Below, piece by piece: positions 33,001 to 47,640 of a stretch of DNA of 64,000 bases. The notes under the pieces are model-generated. The model saw only the letters and a list, made by a program, of their open reading frames with translations, did no database searches and had not been told where the DNA came from. Position numbers and translations under genes: made by a program. Positions within the stretch are counted from its first letter, which is position 1. Each line of letters starts with the position of its first letter. Source of the DNA: Rhea pennata (lineage: Eukaryota; Chordata; Aves; Rheiformes; Rheidae); the NCBI RefSeq assembly GCF_028389875.1, contig NC_084675.1, positions 21,476,412 to 21,540,411 of the forward strand, read 5' to 3'.

Positions 33001-35870
33001 GCCCCGGCATCGCTGCGGGCGGCAGGTTGCCCTGGAAGCCGGCGCGGGGCCGCATCCTGCTCCCAGGGCCGCCGCAGGAAATCCTGGAAGGCCGCCTTAC
33101 AATGCGCCGCTTCCCGTCCCCGAAGGAGTGGCGCGCACGGCCCCGCGGCCCCGCGCCGTGCAGCCCACCCGGGCGCCGCCGCCTCCGGGCAAAATGCAAG
33201 AAATGCGGCTTCCCCGGGCCGCTCCGGGCGCTCCCGCGTCGCGCTTCCCGCTGGCTTCCCCCGCGGGGCCAGCTGGCTGCCTCGGCGCTGGAACACCGTG
33301 GCCTATTTTAAACCGCTTGCACAAGGAGTCAGCAGCTCCGGCCCGTTTTTTTTTTTTTTTTTCCCCGAACTTTATTTATCCAAATGCTCCGCGGGGAAGG
33401 AGGAAGGGGGGGAGGGAAGCAGCTCCCGGCTTGCTCCGCGGCCAGCCGCTCACCTGTGCCCGGATCGCTGGATGAAAATGCCACCGTCTTGGGGATTAAG
33501 CATTAATTATATCCCCAATTTGCTCCTCTTCTCTACCATGTCCTCCAAAAACGTTTCCGAGGGGCGATCCTTTCCTGAAGACCGCAGGAGCGCTGGTAGC
33601 CCTGAAACACACTCCTAGGAGAAACTGCAAGGAAATGATTTCCGCCTCGCCGAAAAGTTTATATTCTGCAACGTGGCCAGGGCACCCATTCCCCGTGAAA
33701 TTTTTCCATGCCGCTTTTCGTTAAATCAAGCTGCTTGTTGAAGCTGTTTATGAAACGAGTCCTCCTGCACCAGGGACTGAGATGAGGTGAGCTCAGAAGA
33801 TCTCTTCCAGCTCTTTTTGTCCAAAAACCTACATTTTTGCTAAGGGTCAATGGCCACAATGATGTAAAAAGCGACTTCCTGACCCGTGTGGATGGGAAAA
33901 CACTGCAGAGAAGAGAAAGGGATGACAAGGGCTTCAAAAATTCATTTGTGCTCGAAGGTCTCCCTCTTTTTTTTTTTTTTTTGGTTTTTATTTTTTTTCC
34001 CTAAAAAGGTGGGAATCGTTCTGGCCACCAGAAATGAACGGCTTTTGGCCGAGGCAGCAGCCTCTTGGCTCGCCGGGCCGCGCTTCCGCCGGTGCGCGGC
34101 GCCCTGGGGTGCCCGGCCCGTGCCGGGGCGCTGGGGCGATACGAACACCCACATACGTGCTCTATAACCGCTAAACCGCCCGGCTAACAAAATCTGCGTC
34201 CCGGGCCCTGCGCTGTTGGCCGGAGGCCCTTTAAAGCCTGTTAGCTTGAAGAACAGCTCAACTCTTGGAAGAAAAGGGGAAAAAAAGTTATCAGCTGTTG
34301 AGTGCTAGCTGGATGCGAGAAAGCCGTTGATCTTGCTTCGCGGGCTGCGCGCCGGACAGACGGACGGATGGACGGGGAGCTGCGCGGATATCGCGCTGGC
34401 CGAGCGCTATATGTTTACGGCTCCGGCTGGAAGCCCTTCTGAGAAACCCATCGCGGTGATTTACGGCGCTTCCGATGCGCATGAATCCCGTCCTTTTCCA
34501 CTGACCAGCCCTAAAGAAAACATCTGCAATGTGTCAAAGCCGGAGAGATGCAGAAATATATAAATACATGCGCACGGCCGAGGGACGGGCGCCGCGAAGC
34601 GCCGCGCGTTTCCCCTCCGCGCGGTCGTTCCTGCGGAGGAGCCGGCGTTCCCGCTCGCGGCCGCCGGTCCCGCGGCTTTCCCGTCGAGCGGCAGCGCGGC
34701 GATAAAACACGCTTTAAATTAAACAGGCCGCCTTTCCCACCAGAGCCAGTCCGCGGGGATTGAGCCCGGCTCCGTTTCCCGCTGCGTTTACCCCGGCGAG
34801 CCCCGCGCGGGGCCGGAGGGCGCCCGGCACCCCGGCCCGGCCGGGCTCCCCGCGGCAGAGTGGGGCTCGCCCCCCGCTCTGCCGCGGGTGGGAGTGCGCG
34901 CAAACCCGCTTTGCCTTGGCGCTGCAAATTTCCTCGATGCACTCGGGTAGGAGAGGGGGGGAGAAATCCTGGAATTATGAGGCTCCAGCACCAATTAGGG
35001 CTGTTTACATTGACGTAAAGTCTGGGCAAAGTCCCCACCCCTGCTCGGAGCATATTTATGAAATTACTGCTGCTGACACGGACGAATGCAGGAGGGAAAG
35101 TCCTGGCGAACGCGTATCCCGCTCCGCCGGCGCTCCGGCGAGGGCTCCTTCGACCGGCACACTTTGCTCTTGCACCGAGGCAGCCAAGTCTTCTAAAAAA
35201 CCACCTCAGACCCCCCCCGCCCCGGGAAAGGGCATGGGAAGGCACAAGCACTTTTGCAAAAACGGGATCTTTTGGGCCCTTCCACCTGGATCCCTCTCTC
35301 GTGACCCCCCGCCCCCGACCCGTGGGAATGCGCTGCAGGATGACCGAGGTGCCCGCGTGGAAAAAGAGGAGCCGGGGAGGCGTGCGCGGAGGGACGTGCT
35401 GCCTGGTGGGGGGCAGCGCCTTTTGCTCGGCCGCATCCTGTGCAGCCCTGCACGGAAACGCTCCTCAGCGCCCTTCGGAGCCGGCAGCGAGCGCCCAGGG
35501 AGGGCGGAGGCTGCGGGAGGCGGCCGGGTGCAGCTCGGTCCGGGCGTTTCGGGGAAGGGCCTCGGGCGAGACGGCAGCAGATGAGTTTTCAGCGTGCCAG
35601 AACGCACATAAAAGCTGGTGTGAACGATTCCTATGGGCCGCTGGGCTCTAAATGAGCTGAAATCCCTCGGGAAGGAGATCTGAGCGTCGCGGCAGACGGA
35701 TCAATGCAAACCGCTCCGCTCACCGGCGGGGAAAGGCAAAACCCCAAAGGAAGCGGGGGAAAGGGGGGGGATCCGGAGCACCGGGAACGGGCCGTGCGGC
35801 CGGTACCGCACGCTCCGTTCGAGCGGCTCCGCCGGCCCACGGCACAGCCGAACGCTCTCCCGCAGAGCCG
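30083..35870. other. Intergenic DNA without a recognisable gene
   Basis: GC-rich blocks alternate with T-rich runs (30,436-30,456, 31,879-31,902, 33,343-33,362 and 33,970-33,990). Complex AT-richer patches occur at about 31,205-31,400, 33,480-33,560 and 34,240-34,330. None shows an open, spliceable coding segment. Confidence 0.5.
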
Positions 35871-35872
35871 GG

Positions 35873-35903
35873 AGAGGAGGAGGAGGAGGAGGAGGAGGAG
35901 GAG
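35873..35903. repeat. GGA trinucleotide microsatellite
   Basis: About nine to ten GGA units, purine-only on the plus strand. Confidence 0.95.
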
Positions 35904-38900
35904 CACCCACGGGAGAGGGGCAATGCGGTTAAGAGGAGCCATCAGAGCTGCAGATAAAATATTTGGGGTGAATAGCGACTGCCAGGAGCTTCCCAGCGGA
36001 ATCAGTTCGCCGCTAACCCGGGGAACTCCCTGCTCCTGCCCAACTGCAAAGCAAGAACGGGATTAAAGCACAGACTAATTCCCTCCTCAACAAATAAAAC
36101 AAATACCTGTTAGGCACTTATATGAACAGCAAAAGTAGCTGTAGGTCCATTTGCTATGATAAAAGCACGTAAATAACAGAAAGCGTCAGGCTGCAGAACC
36201 CTAACCCAGCCGGATTTGCGGATGAGGTCTCGCCGCCGCGGTCCGTAACCCCCGGCGGACGAGCCGCTTCGCTGAGCCCCGCAGGAGCGCAGCAGCCTCG
36301 GCGCACGGGGTTTTGCAGCCCCCGGGGCGCGCTGCGAAGCGCTTGCATCACTCAGCAACGCCGCAGCCCGGCAGCCCCGGGGGTGACGCTGGGAGCATCA
36401 CGCTGCCTAACACTGTGGATTTCCCCTTTATTTTTTGATGGATTCGAGATTATTTAACATAGGTTGCAAAATGACGGGTTTCCCAGCCAGAAAGCAGCTC
36501 TTTTGCTTCGGGATCTGACATGTGCACCGCTCGTGTCTAAACCCCCGCCGCCTGCACTCGCCGCAGCCAGCATCCCGCGGGTCGGAGCAGCTCGCTGGGC
36601 CGACGGGGCTGAAGATCCCTGACACCAGCTGAGTCTTAGCCTTGCAATGCAGCAACGACATGCCAAAAAAGCAGAGCTTTCAGAAATTTAACTATATAGG
36701 GCAAATCCTTGTTCCTCTCCCCAGCGTTCTTTTCACCCGGGTCCAGCTGCGTCCCACCGCGGGGACACGGTGCCGCTTTGGAGGTGAAGCTGGGAGTGGA
36801 GCTTAGGAAGCCGGGGTGCCCGCGAGCGGGAAGCCCAGCAGCATCCGTCAGCAGCCCTGGGGTAGAAGCAGAGTGGAGACACGTCACCTGAATCCCATCA
36901 CGGGCCGGGGGGCACGCGCCCCGCTTCGGGCACGCAGGCAGGGTCATGCAATGCCCCCGTGGAGGCGGACCCCACTCCGGTTTTGGTGCCTGGCGGGATT
37001 TTGCAAGGGCAGGGAGCCGATAACTCGCGCAGCTCCGACGGCTCCGGCCGGGGGCATTGGCTAAGCCCTCTCCGGTGGCTTCCCTGCTGTCCCCGTGCCC
37101 TGGCTGAGCCGGGACGGCTCCGATTCGGCTCACGGCCCCCTCCTGAGCAGTCTAGCCCGCTCCGCGCTGCCGCTCACCCCAGCTGGGCGCCCACCCAGCT
37201 TTCCCGGCGAGGAGCAGATGGCCGGCGCAGGCGGCACCGGCTCCGGTGCAAGCCGAGCTTTCGCACCTCCCCGCCGGAGGCATTTCGGCACGGCGAGCCG
37301 GCCCCCGCCTCCCGGCCAGGTGTGCGAGCCGGCGAGGAGCCCGGCATCTCCGGCGGGATGCCTTCCGCCCCAGGGCCGGGAGCGCCGGCTGCCGGCGCCG
37401 CCTCTGCATTTTTTTCCCGGGGTTTTTCCCACCTCTCCGGCCGGGCTCTGAACGCTCTTTCCTTCCTCCGTTGCCCCTCGCTCTTCCCCAGCCGCTTTTA
37501 TGACCTGGAATGTTTTTGTGAATGGAATATTGTAACCGGAGCGGGAAGGGAGCAGATGGGGAGTGCGGCGCGGCCGGGGCTGAGCGATGCGGCCAGGTGC
37601 CGCGGGCCGGCCTCGCTCGAAGGTTACCCGGCTCGCCGAAACCCGAGCTGGCAGAGACCTCACCGAAGGGCAGGCCCGTCCTTGCGGCCCCTCGCCGCCG
37701 CCTTGAAAGGTCCCCGCTGCCAGCACAGCCCCGCCGCAGCCCCCCGGGGAGGGGGATGCCTGCGCTGGCACCCCGGGGGGAGCATCCTCCCCGGGCAGCT
37801 GGTCAACCCCCCCCCCCCCCATGCCTCAGCGCCAGCCCCCAGCGCAAACAGGGAGGCGCTTTGGCCCCGGCTCCCGGCCCACGGACACCTCCCGGCCCGC
37901 GGACGCCTCCCGCCCGGCCTCGCCGGTTCGGCAGCGGGGCGCGGGAGGCGCCGGGGCCGGGCAGACCCCCCCCCAGGACACGCACGCATTCCAGTGGCTT
38001 TACCCCGTGGAGTCGGAGCGGCTGGAGAATTCCAGCTATTCCAGCATCTTTATCTTTTTTGGCCGCAATTGCTCTTTCGGCCACGCTATAAATTAAGCCG
38101 CTTTTGCTTTCAACCTCCTCCAAGCTGCACCTTTTAACCCCCCCCTCCCGGGGCCGCAGGCAGCCCGGGGGCTGCTCCCGGCCGGGGCGCTCGCCCGGAA
38201 GGCCCCGAGCCGCGTCCCCGCTCCCCCCCGCCTGCCTGCCTCCCGCTCCGCGCACGGTGCCAACAAAGGCTCCTTGCAAAAGGAGCTTGTCATTGCTGAT
38301 GGATGACGTGGCCGCGCGGCGGCTGGAGCCGGCGAGCCGGCGCGCGTCTGCGTGGGGCTCAGCCGGCCACCTGGATGGCACCGGCGGGGGCTCCGCCGCC
38401 GCCAGCGCGCCCGTGGGCCACGGCACCCCCCCCAGACCGGAGTGCAGCCCCCGCCGGCCCCCCGGGCAGGAGGGCGTCGCGGGCGCTCGGGCGGCGGGAC
38501 GTGACGGACGGGCAGCTCCGGTTTTTGAGTGCCGAGGAGTAATTCTCTCTGTCCTATGCGGCTTGCTACATGAGGTATCAGTGCTGCTCTTGATTAGAGC
38601 AAAGCTTCCCATATTACAGGCTTTTGGCTCCAGGGAGGAACAAGTTGGCCAATTGCAATTATTAAGACATTTAAAGTGCATTTAACCCAGGAGCCCTTAC
38701 TTTCCCCTTTCAATGTAACCACTAATTCCCCCTAAATGCTCTGCTCTGTGCTCAGAAGCAGACAAAGGCTTTAATGTTCGCCTGAAAAGGCTTATGGCAG
38801 AGGCGCTGCGCGCGGCGGAGAGGAGCGAAATGAAAGGCTGCTGCGGCCTCCGAGGGGAAATCAAACGCGGCGACTGGCAGCTGAGCGCGGCGCGGAGCCC

Positions 38901-41290
38901 GGCCGGGGCGCGCTTGCAGAGCGGCCTCGCCCCCGGCCGGCCCCGGCGCCCGCGGGAGCTGGGAGCGCGCCGCAAGGCTGCCGTCACCTCCCCCCCCCCC
39001 CGCCCCGGCGTGCCGACACGTGGGGTCCGCGCCGAGCCCGACCCGCAGCCTACCGCGGTCCCAGGCGGGAAACGCGCGGCTAAGGCTAAGCGGGGCAAGG
39101 ACGGGCGCGAGGAAGCGTTCGCGCCGCGCGCAGCAGTGCAGCCGCAGCAGAGGAGCCAGCCTGGCTGGGGAGCGCTGCCAAAGCCGCCGGGGCTTAGCGC
39201 GGGCAGCGCCGCCAGCAGCCCCCCCCGCCGCCGGCCGCGCCGCCGGGCACGGCGCCCCGGGGCTTGCCCGGGAGCCACGCTTTCTTCTCCTTTTCCAGAG
39301 CTGGCTTTTCGGTCTGCTCTTCTGCTAACCTCCGACGAATCCCCCTCGGGCGAAAGCCGTGGCGGCTGCGTAACCGAGGCCTGGAAGCGATGGATTTGTA
39401 CCAGGGATGAACGCGGAGCTTTAGTCTATAATAACGTTACTGTTTCCTCGCAAGGCAGCCGGCGAGGGAGGCCTCCCGACGTGCTGCTCGTCCAAAGAAA
39501 AGAGCTGCTCTGGAAGGAGGCCGGCTCCGCGCAGCCCGGCATCGCCGCGCTTAGCGCCCGCTGCCCCGGGGGCTGCGCCGCCCCGGCCGCTCGCCTCCTC
39601 CGCGCTTAAAATGCCGGGCTGGATTTATCGCCTCCGAAGGGATCCGCGTCCCCGTTGGGGCGCCCAGCTGCTCGGATACTCACGGATCGCCTCGCACATA
39701 ATTCCTCCAAGAAAAAGAGACTCTCGGAGGAAGTTTTTCCAAGCCCTGGCGTGTCTCCGGGCTCCCATTCCCACATGAAGTTATCGCCGTGCTTGGGCCC
39801 GATGGGTAAAACAGATGCGGCAGCAGATGGGAAAGTCATCGGCTCCTTCAGGGTGGGGGGGAGCCAGGCCAAAAAAGCGGAGCGAGCCGCCGAAGGGGAG
39901 CCAGATTGCCGGCGCCGGGGAGCCGGGAGGCGGCTCCGCAGCTCCATGCGCCGGATCCGGCCCCTTCGCCTCAGCTTTGCTTCCCAACCAGCAACACCAA
40001 ATCGACTGCGGATTCCAACCCGGGTGGGAAATAAAATGCAACCAAACCCAAATCCTGGGACTACGGCGGCGATTAAAGGGAACGGGAGGCCAAATGCGCA
40101 GTGAGCACCCAGCTCCTGCCCCGCACGTGACAGAGGCTGCTTTAAGCCCAGGCTGTAATTAAACAGCTGTGTTTCCTTTAAAGTACAACTTAGCGTTTGT
40201 TTGAACACCATGTTTGTAAAGCATCCGGGATTGCAAGCGAACAGCCTTCTGCAACCGCGGTTTGCAGGGGGGCCCCGAGCCTGCGGCCGGCGCGGGAACC
40301 GGAGGGAGAAGGCGCCCGGCGCGGGGCAGCCGCCAGCGAGCTCGGCCTTAACGCTCCAACCGGCCTCTCTATTAATGGCTGAGAGCTTTTAATGGTTTAA
40401 TATTAACCGGAGCGTGACGGCAGGAGCTCGGCGGCGTGCTCGGCCCTGCCGAGGGCCCCGGTCCGCGGCGGAGAGGGCGAGAGGCGGCAGCGAGCCGGGC
40501 TGGCCGGGGGGAAGCGGCACGCGCTCCGGCGGGGCGAGGAACGGCGGCCGCCGGCGCGGGCACGCGGGGGACGAGGGCCGGCGCTTCGGCTTCTAACCCG
40601 GAGCCAGCCCAGCTCGGCAGGTAGTCAATACCTAATTTGAGGTTTAGCCTTTCAACCGCTTCCCATTCATTCCAGAAAATGGATTGGATCCCCACGCCTG
40701 CCGCGAGATCGAAGGGGCTCCCGCGTGTCCCCCCCCCCCGTGCAGTCCCCGCAGTCAAGGGTGGCAGGACAGAGGCTGCAAGACTCCCCCTCCCAGCGAG
40801 TCAATGGCATTAATGGGAAGTCGATCCGACTGCTAACGACCGCTCCAGTTTTGACCTTCAAGTGGGCCCAAGTACGGAGCTATTTTGTTAGGAAAATTAC
40901 AGCGTAAGCCTGCTGGCTGGTTCACAAGGCTAATTGCAGAGTGTGGAGTCATTGGCAACTGAAAATTGGGGTTGTTGGTGCAAATCCAGTCTGGGTTTCA
41001 GGTTCCTGGTGCTGCTTCAGCCTCTGAAACCCAGCCGAGCTGGATGCGGCCGCAACCGTCTCCAGCTCCCCAACCCTTCCCCAGCGCACTCTGCCCGGGC
41101 AGGGGTCCCTGCGTGGGGGGGCTCCACCCTCGCCCATCCCTGACAATCGCGCTCCGATGGGAGCCCCCGCCCATGGGAAAGCCCAACTGTCCCCCTGCAG
41201 CAGGGGGAATATTTGGAGGGTTGCTCCCAGGCTTGGCTGAAGCAGCCCACGTGCGGGGAGCGTGTTTTGGGGGACATCTGGTTGCAAAGG
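35904..41290. other. Intergenic DNA, no gene seen
   Basis: Most of the segment is CpG-rich. AT-richer islands at about 35,930-36,200, 36,415-36,480, 38,530-38,800 and 40,120-40,230 include ATTAAG, TTTAAAGTGCATTTAA and TAATTAAAC-type motifs and could be regulatory. No exon or intact transposon was recognised. Confidence 0.5.
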
Positions 41291-41293
41291 TCA

Positions 41294-41310
41294 CTGTTGC
41301 CCTCTACTGG
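41294..41310 (-). promoter_or_regulatory. CTCF-type binding motif
   Basis: On the minus strand the sequence reads CCAGTAGAGGGCAACAG, a full match to the CTCF core pattern CCASYAGRKGGC. It is the best such site I found in the window. It lies between GSE1 and CIBAR2, about 3.5 kb upstream of the first CIBAR2 exon seen. Occupancy is not shown by sequence. Confidence 0.6.
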
Positions 41311-42374
41311 TCCAGGGACGAGGAAAGCTGGGCCAGCCTGGCACTGACACCCAAGGGCCTGGTGCCCAGGGTGGCAGGGGCGCTTCTGCCCTGGCGGAGC
41401 CCGGCCCGGTCACCCGGAGACCGGGAGGGAAGGGCACGCCGCTATGCTTTGCTTTCTTCCCCTCTCCGGGGAAAAGCAGGGGAGAAAAGCAAGAGGCGGC
41501 TGTGTCACCCACGCACCAAGCGCGCCCGGGCTCAGCCAGGCAAGCTCGTGCGTGCCTTCTTCAAGCCAGCAAGGCGCCTTCGTGCTTCATGTCACCTCTC
41601 ATGTAAGATTTGTTCTTTCCCTGGTGCCTCAAAGCCAGCCCAGCCGAGGCAACAGGTCCCGTGCGGAAAATGCATAAGATCCCGCTCCTGGGGGGGGGAT
41701 CATCGCCTCCCTGCTCAGCAGCGGGCAGAGCCCGGCCGGCGCTGGCCGCCGGCACCTCCCCAGGCGCTGCGGCTCCAGCCCGGCACGTACCGCTGCCTCC
41801 CTTCCCTTTCTCTAGGCTCAATATTTCCTCTCTCACAAACAAATCAATATGAGGTACCTGCAAGCTAGAAAGCAGAAGGCAAAGCCCGCAGCTTGCTAAA
41901 CTCGAAGCCGTAACTGCAGCTGCAGCGCCGGAGGAGAGCCGACCCTCCTCGGCGCTCCTGGCAAAAGCTGCCCGAGGAGGCTGGCTAACGGCGGACCGGC
42001 TGCTCCCCGGGGCGGAGGAAAGCTGGCACCGACAGGAATCCTTTCTTTAATTCCTCTTTCTGGAAAAACGATGGATTTTCCAGTAGCTCAAGCATGACTG
42101 TGGTTTCCCCTTCCCTTTGCCCCAGCACTTGCCTGAGATGCTCCGACTCGGCCAGAAATCGCAGCGCTCCTGTGGGTGCCAGGCTGCAGTTCCCTGCTCC
42201 CGGTCCCGCGAGAGCCTCGAAATCGCCGAAACACACGGGAGGAGGGATGAGAAAGGGGAAGCTGGCGCGGCACTGGCCGTCCCCAGCGGCCTCACACGCC
42301 GGCACTCTGGGCACTGGGAGAGCCTGGGGCCAAGCGGGCTCTGTGGCTCCCCGAAATGCGCGTGGCCCCTGTGC

Positions 42375-42690
42375 TAGGGAAGGGGATCCCAGGATCCTGG
42401 GATGGGGGGGGTCCATCAGGATGCCAGGGAGGAAGAATCCCTCAGGATCCTGGGGAGGGAGATCACTTGGGAGCCTAGGAAGGGGATCTGCCAGGTCTTT
42501 GAGGAGGAGGGATAGAGCAGCATCCTGGGGAGGGGGATCCCTCAGGACTGCGGGGTGGAGGGATGGAGCAGCATCCTGGGGAGGGGGATCCCTCGGGACC
42601 ATGGGGTGGAGGGATGGAGCAGCACCCTGGGGAGGGGGATGCCTCGGGACCACGGGGTGGAGGGATGGAGCAGCACCCCAGAGATGCTGC
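42375..42690. repeat. 51-bp minisatellite with degenerate flank
   Basis: Three clear units start at 42,521, 42,572 and 42,623 and run into a partial copy at 42,674. Each contains CATCCTGGGGAGGGGGATCC, a CTCAGGAC-type segment and GGTGGAGGGATGGAGCAG. Looser copies with GGATCCT and AGGGGGATC extend left to about 42,375. Confidence 0.9.
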
Positions 42691-45092
<2,402 letters not shown>

Positions 45093-45428
45093 TAAGCAAA
45101 TACGTCCCAGATGTGGGCCTTCCCATCAGGAAGCAATAAACACACACGAGCAATAAAGCGAGCAGCAAGCACTGCGCCGGGTCTGCGCCGCGCTGCGACC
45201 GGCGCTCTCCCGCGAGGGCCGTGCTCCGTCCCGCTCGCGCCGCCCCTGGGCAGAGACGCTGATCTGCACAGCGTGTCCTCGCTCCTTCCAACTCGGGGTA
45301 GGGGGAAGGAACCAAGCCAAGGGTTGGACCTACCTCCTTGCCAGAGACGACAGCCTGTCTCCGAGCATTTTGAGGTGGTTCCAGCCAGAAGGGAGGAATT
45401 CCCACCCCTCACCACTAGCTACCACCTT

Positions 45429-45496
45429 GTGGACACCTGGACAAAAGTGCGTCTTTCGAACCCCCTGTTTGGCACCATCACTTGACCTTGAGGCCT
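45429..45496 (+). pseudogene. CIBAR2: Decayed CIBAR2 exon 3 relic
   Basis: Between exons 2 and 4 the family has a short in-phase exon beginning V-E-R-L-E and containing T-K-V and N-P-L. Here one frame gives VDTWTKVRLSNPLFGTIT and then TGA at 45,483-45,485. The alignment needs several small gaps. No AG precedes the expected start and no GT follows the expected end. The match is short, so chance resemblance is possible, but the position is exactly as expected. Confidence 0.5.
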
Positions 45497-45732
45497 TGGT
45501 CTGGCCTGAGCATGTTGGCTGGAGGCTGTCGGTTTGGTCCTGTTCATGCCAGGCTGGTGGCTCTACCTTCCTGCTTGGCAGATAATAACCCCTTTCCTGG
45601 TAGATAGAGCGGCTGGGAACGAAGGCGGTTGAGCCCCTGAAGCTCTGCGGCACCCAACCGAGGCAGACGCGGGTAAGGCCCTGTGAAGCTGCCCTACCAG
45701 CCCCCGCCGCAAACACCGGTGTTATTTTCCAG

Positions 45733-45879
45733 GCAGAACTCAAGAGGTTCAACAGCACCCGCAGCAATGAGATAAAGCAGCTGGAGAAGCTGGTGTGGCT
45801 GCGACAGAAGGCCCTGCTGCACCGGCAGGTCATCGTCTCCTTGCCTACAGAGGATGGGCAATCGCCCATCCACAGAGAC
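45733..45879 (+). CDS. CIBAR2: CIBAR2 exon 4, central BAR-domain helix, donor uncertain
   Basis: The acceptor TATTTTCCAG ends at 45,732 and the exon begins in phase 0 with AELKRF, followed by NEIKQLEKLVWLRQK. Family similarity ends near RQVI at about 45,834. No good donor is present there (GTCATC or GTCTCC). The first in-phase consensus-like donor is GTAGGT at 45,880, which would add about 13 unrelated residues. Confidence 0.7.
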
Positions 45880-46592
45880 GTAGGTAGACATGATGCTGCT
45901 TCTCCATCTCCCCTTTCCCCACCCAGGAACTCAACAATCCCAGTCCAGGGGGATTTAGGGTCAAGACCCTCCGCGTTCCCCTGACCAAAGGTGCATTTCC
46001 AGGAAGCCCAGAGCACTGGGCTTGAGGGTTTAGCCTCCCAAGCACATTTTGGCTGCCTTAGCAGCGATGAGGCTGCACGCACTGTCTCCAGGTGCATGCA
46101 CAGACCCCACTGCCGCAAATATCTTGACTAATTTCAATGCAATTCAAGTCACATCATAAAAATATTAAATTCAGGCAAATTTCATAAGCATGGCTGGAGA
46201 CCGGAAAAAGACCTTTCTAGACCCTGCTGCAATGAAGCCTGTTGCTTGGATCACTCCTAAGCCATTAGGGAATCCAACCTGATGGCTGAGGGAGAAGGAT
46301 AGCAGGGTTGGGAAGGGAGATGGACCCCGGGAAGCACAGGCTGATGGAACAGCACAGTAAATAAAAGCAAATGCAAGCGTAGAAAAGCACCTTCCCTGGG
46401 CAGCCTTTCCTTGACTCCTGCTGCAGGCCCAGGTAAGCACCAGCCCCCCCAAACCAGCAGGATCCTGCAGCCAGGATACGGCTCCATGCTCCGGGATGGG
46501 CACAGCTGAGATGGACCCCGGAGCAGGACAGCGAGGACAGGCCTGAAATGAGCTTCATCCTGTGTCTCCAGAGGAGATATTCCTTCCCGCAG

Positions 46593-46697
46593 GCTGAATC
46601 CAGCGTGCACCAAGCTGTGGCGGACACAAGCCGCACATCCAAGCACCTGGAGGAGACCTTCAGCGGCTTCCAGCGAGGGAAGCTGAAGAACATCCAG
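46593..46697 (+). CDS. CIBAR2: CIBAR2 exon 5, BAR-domain helix
   Basis: The acceptor CTTCCCGCAG ends at 46,592 and the donor GTACTG begins at 46,698. The 105-base exon holds exactly 35 codons, starting AESSVHQAVADTSRTSKHLE and ending GKLKNIQ. Both ends are phase 0, as in the family. Confidence 0.8.
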
Positions 46698-46802
46698 GTA
46701 CTGGCTGCTCGGTCCGGTGGTTTCCCCTCCTTCCCCGGCCCCTGGGGAAGCCGTTCCCGCTGGGAGCACGCTCACGCTCTGCCCCGTCTGCCCTCCCCAC
46801 AG

Positions 46803-46960
46803 AGGATTTTCTCAGATTTAGTTGCTGTTGAAATGATTTTCCATGCCAAAGCCCTCGAGGTCTACTCCGACCCTTCCAGAGCCTGCACAGCTACGGCAGC
46901 AGGAAGGATCTGGGGACTTGCCGGAGCGGCCGGGTGGAAGCAGGGCTGCGTCGCCCCGCG
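46803..46960 (+). pseudogene. CIBAR2: CIBAR2 exon 6, frameshifted
   Basis: The acceptor CTCCCCACAG ends at 46,802. The frame then reads RIFSDLVAVEMIFHAKALEV and YS, as expected for the last BAR helix. Around 46,872 one base is missing relative to the family pattern. The continuation FQSLHSYGSRKDL appears in the next frame. In the original frame the sequence becomes unrelated. The end of the exon cannot be set. Confidence 0.65.
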
Positions 46961-47564
46961 CAGCCCCCCGGCGCGGGGGGAACCGGCGGCTGACGTGTTT
47001 CTACCTCGATCGCAGAGCTGCGGGCGCTGCCCGTGCCCCGGATCCGCTCGCCCCAAACCAGCTGCATTCCCGGGGCGCTCGCCTTGCGCCGGCTTTCCCA
47101 GCCGCTCCGAGGCTCCCCGCTGCCGGCTCCCGCAGGGACAAACACCAGCGGGTCTAAGGCCGCTGTTCAGCCGGGGCTAACAAGGCTGGCAGGGCTCTAA
47201 CGAGCCCCAGAGGCCCGAAGACGTTCACGGCTTGACCTGCCCCGTCTACCAGGGAATAAACGCGTTTCTGTGCCGCGCGCGCAGCGGCTCGGCGCGGACG
47301 GCCTGCCCGGCCCCAGCAGGGCACTGCAAAGCCCGAGGGCTTTTACAGCGGGTCTCCATCCCTCCATCCTGGAGCGGCTCCCGGAGAGCCGGGGACTTCA
47401 CCCTCCTCCTCCCCGTTTCCTCGCAGGCTGTTTTTCTCCCCCTCTCCTCCTTCCACCAAGCAGCAAATATGCTTTCAGAGCAATAAGACGGCTGTTCAGC
47501 CTTTGGAACAAATGTTCTCTGCCAGGCGTCGAGCACCGGGGTGGAGGGGGGACTCACACTGATT

Positions 47565-47640
47565 TAATGACAGTGATTTAAGCAATTTGATCCATTTTTA
47601 TGGCGCATTTACAGTCAGGGGAAAGGAAAAAAAAAAAGAG
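47565..47640. promoter_or_regulatory. Candidate conserved noncoding island
   Basis: TTTAATGACAGTGATTTAAG, TTTTTATGGCGC (posterior-HOX/CDX-like) and ATTTACAGTCAGG lie in 75 bp beside a CpG-rich block. Confidence 0.3.

Noticed and set aside
33740-33820. Possible CR1-type retrotransposon 3' end (AGATCTCTTCCAGCTC)
   Set aside because: Only about 20 bases resemble a CR1 tail and no terminal octamer repeats are present, so it is too weak to call.
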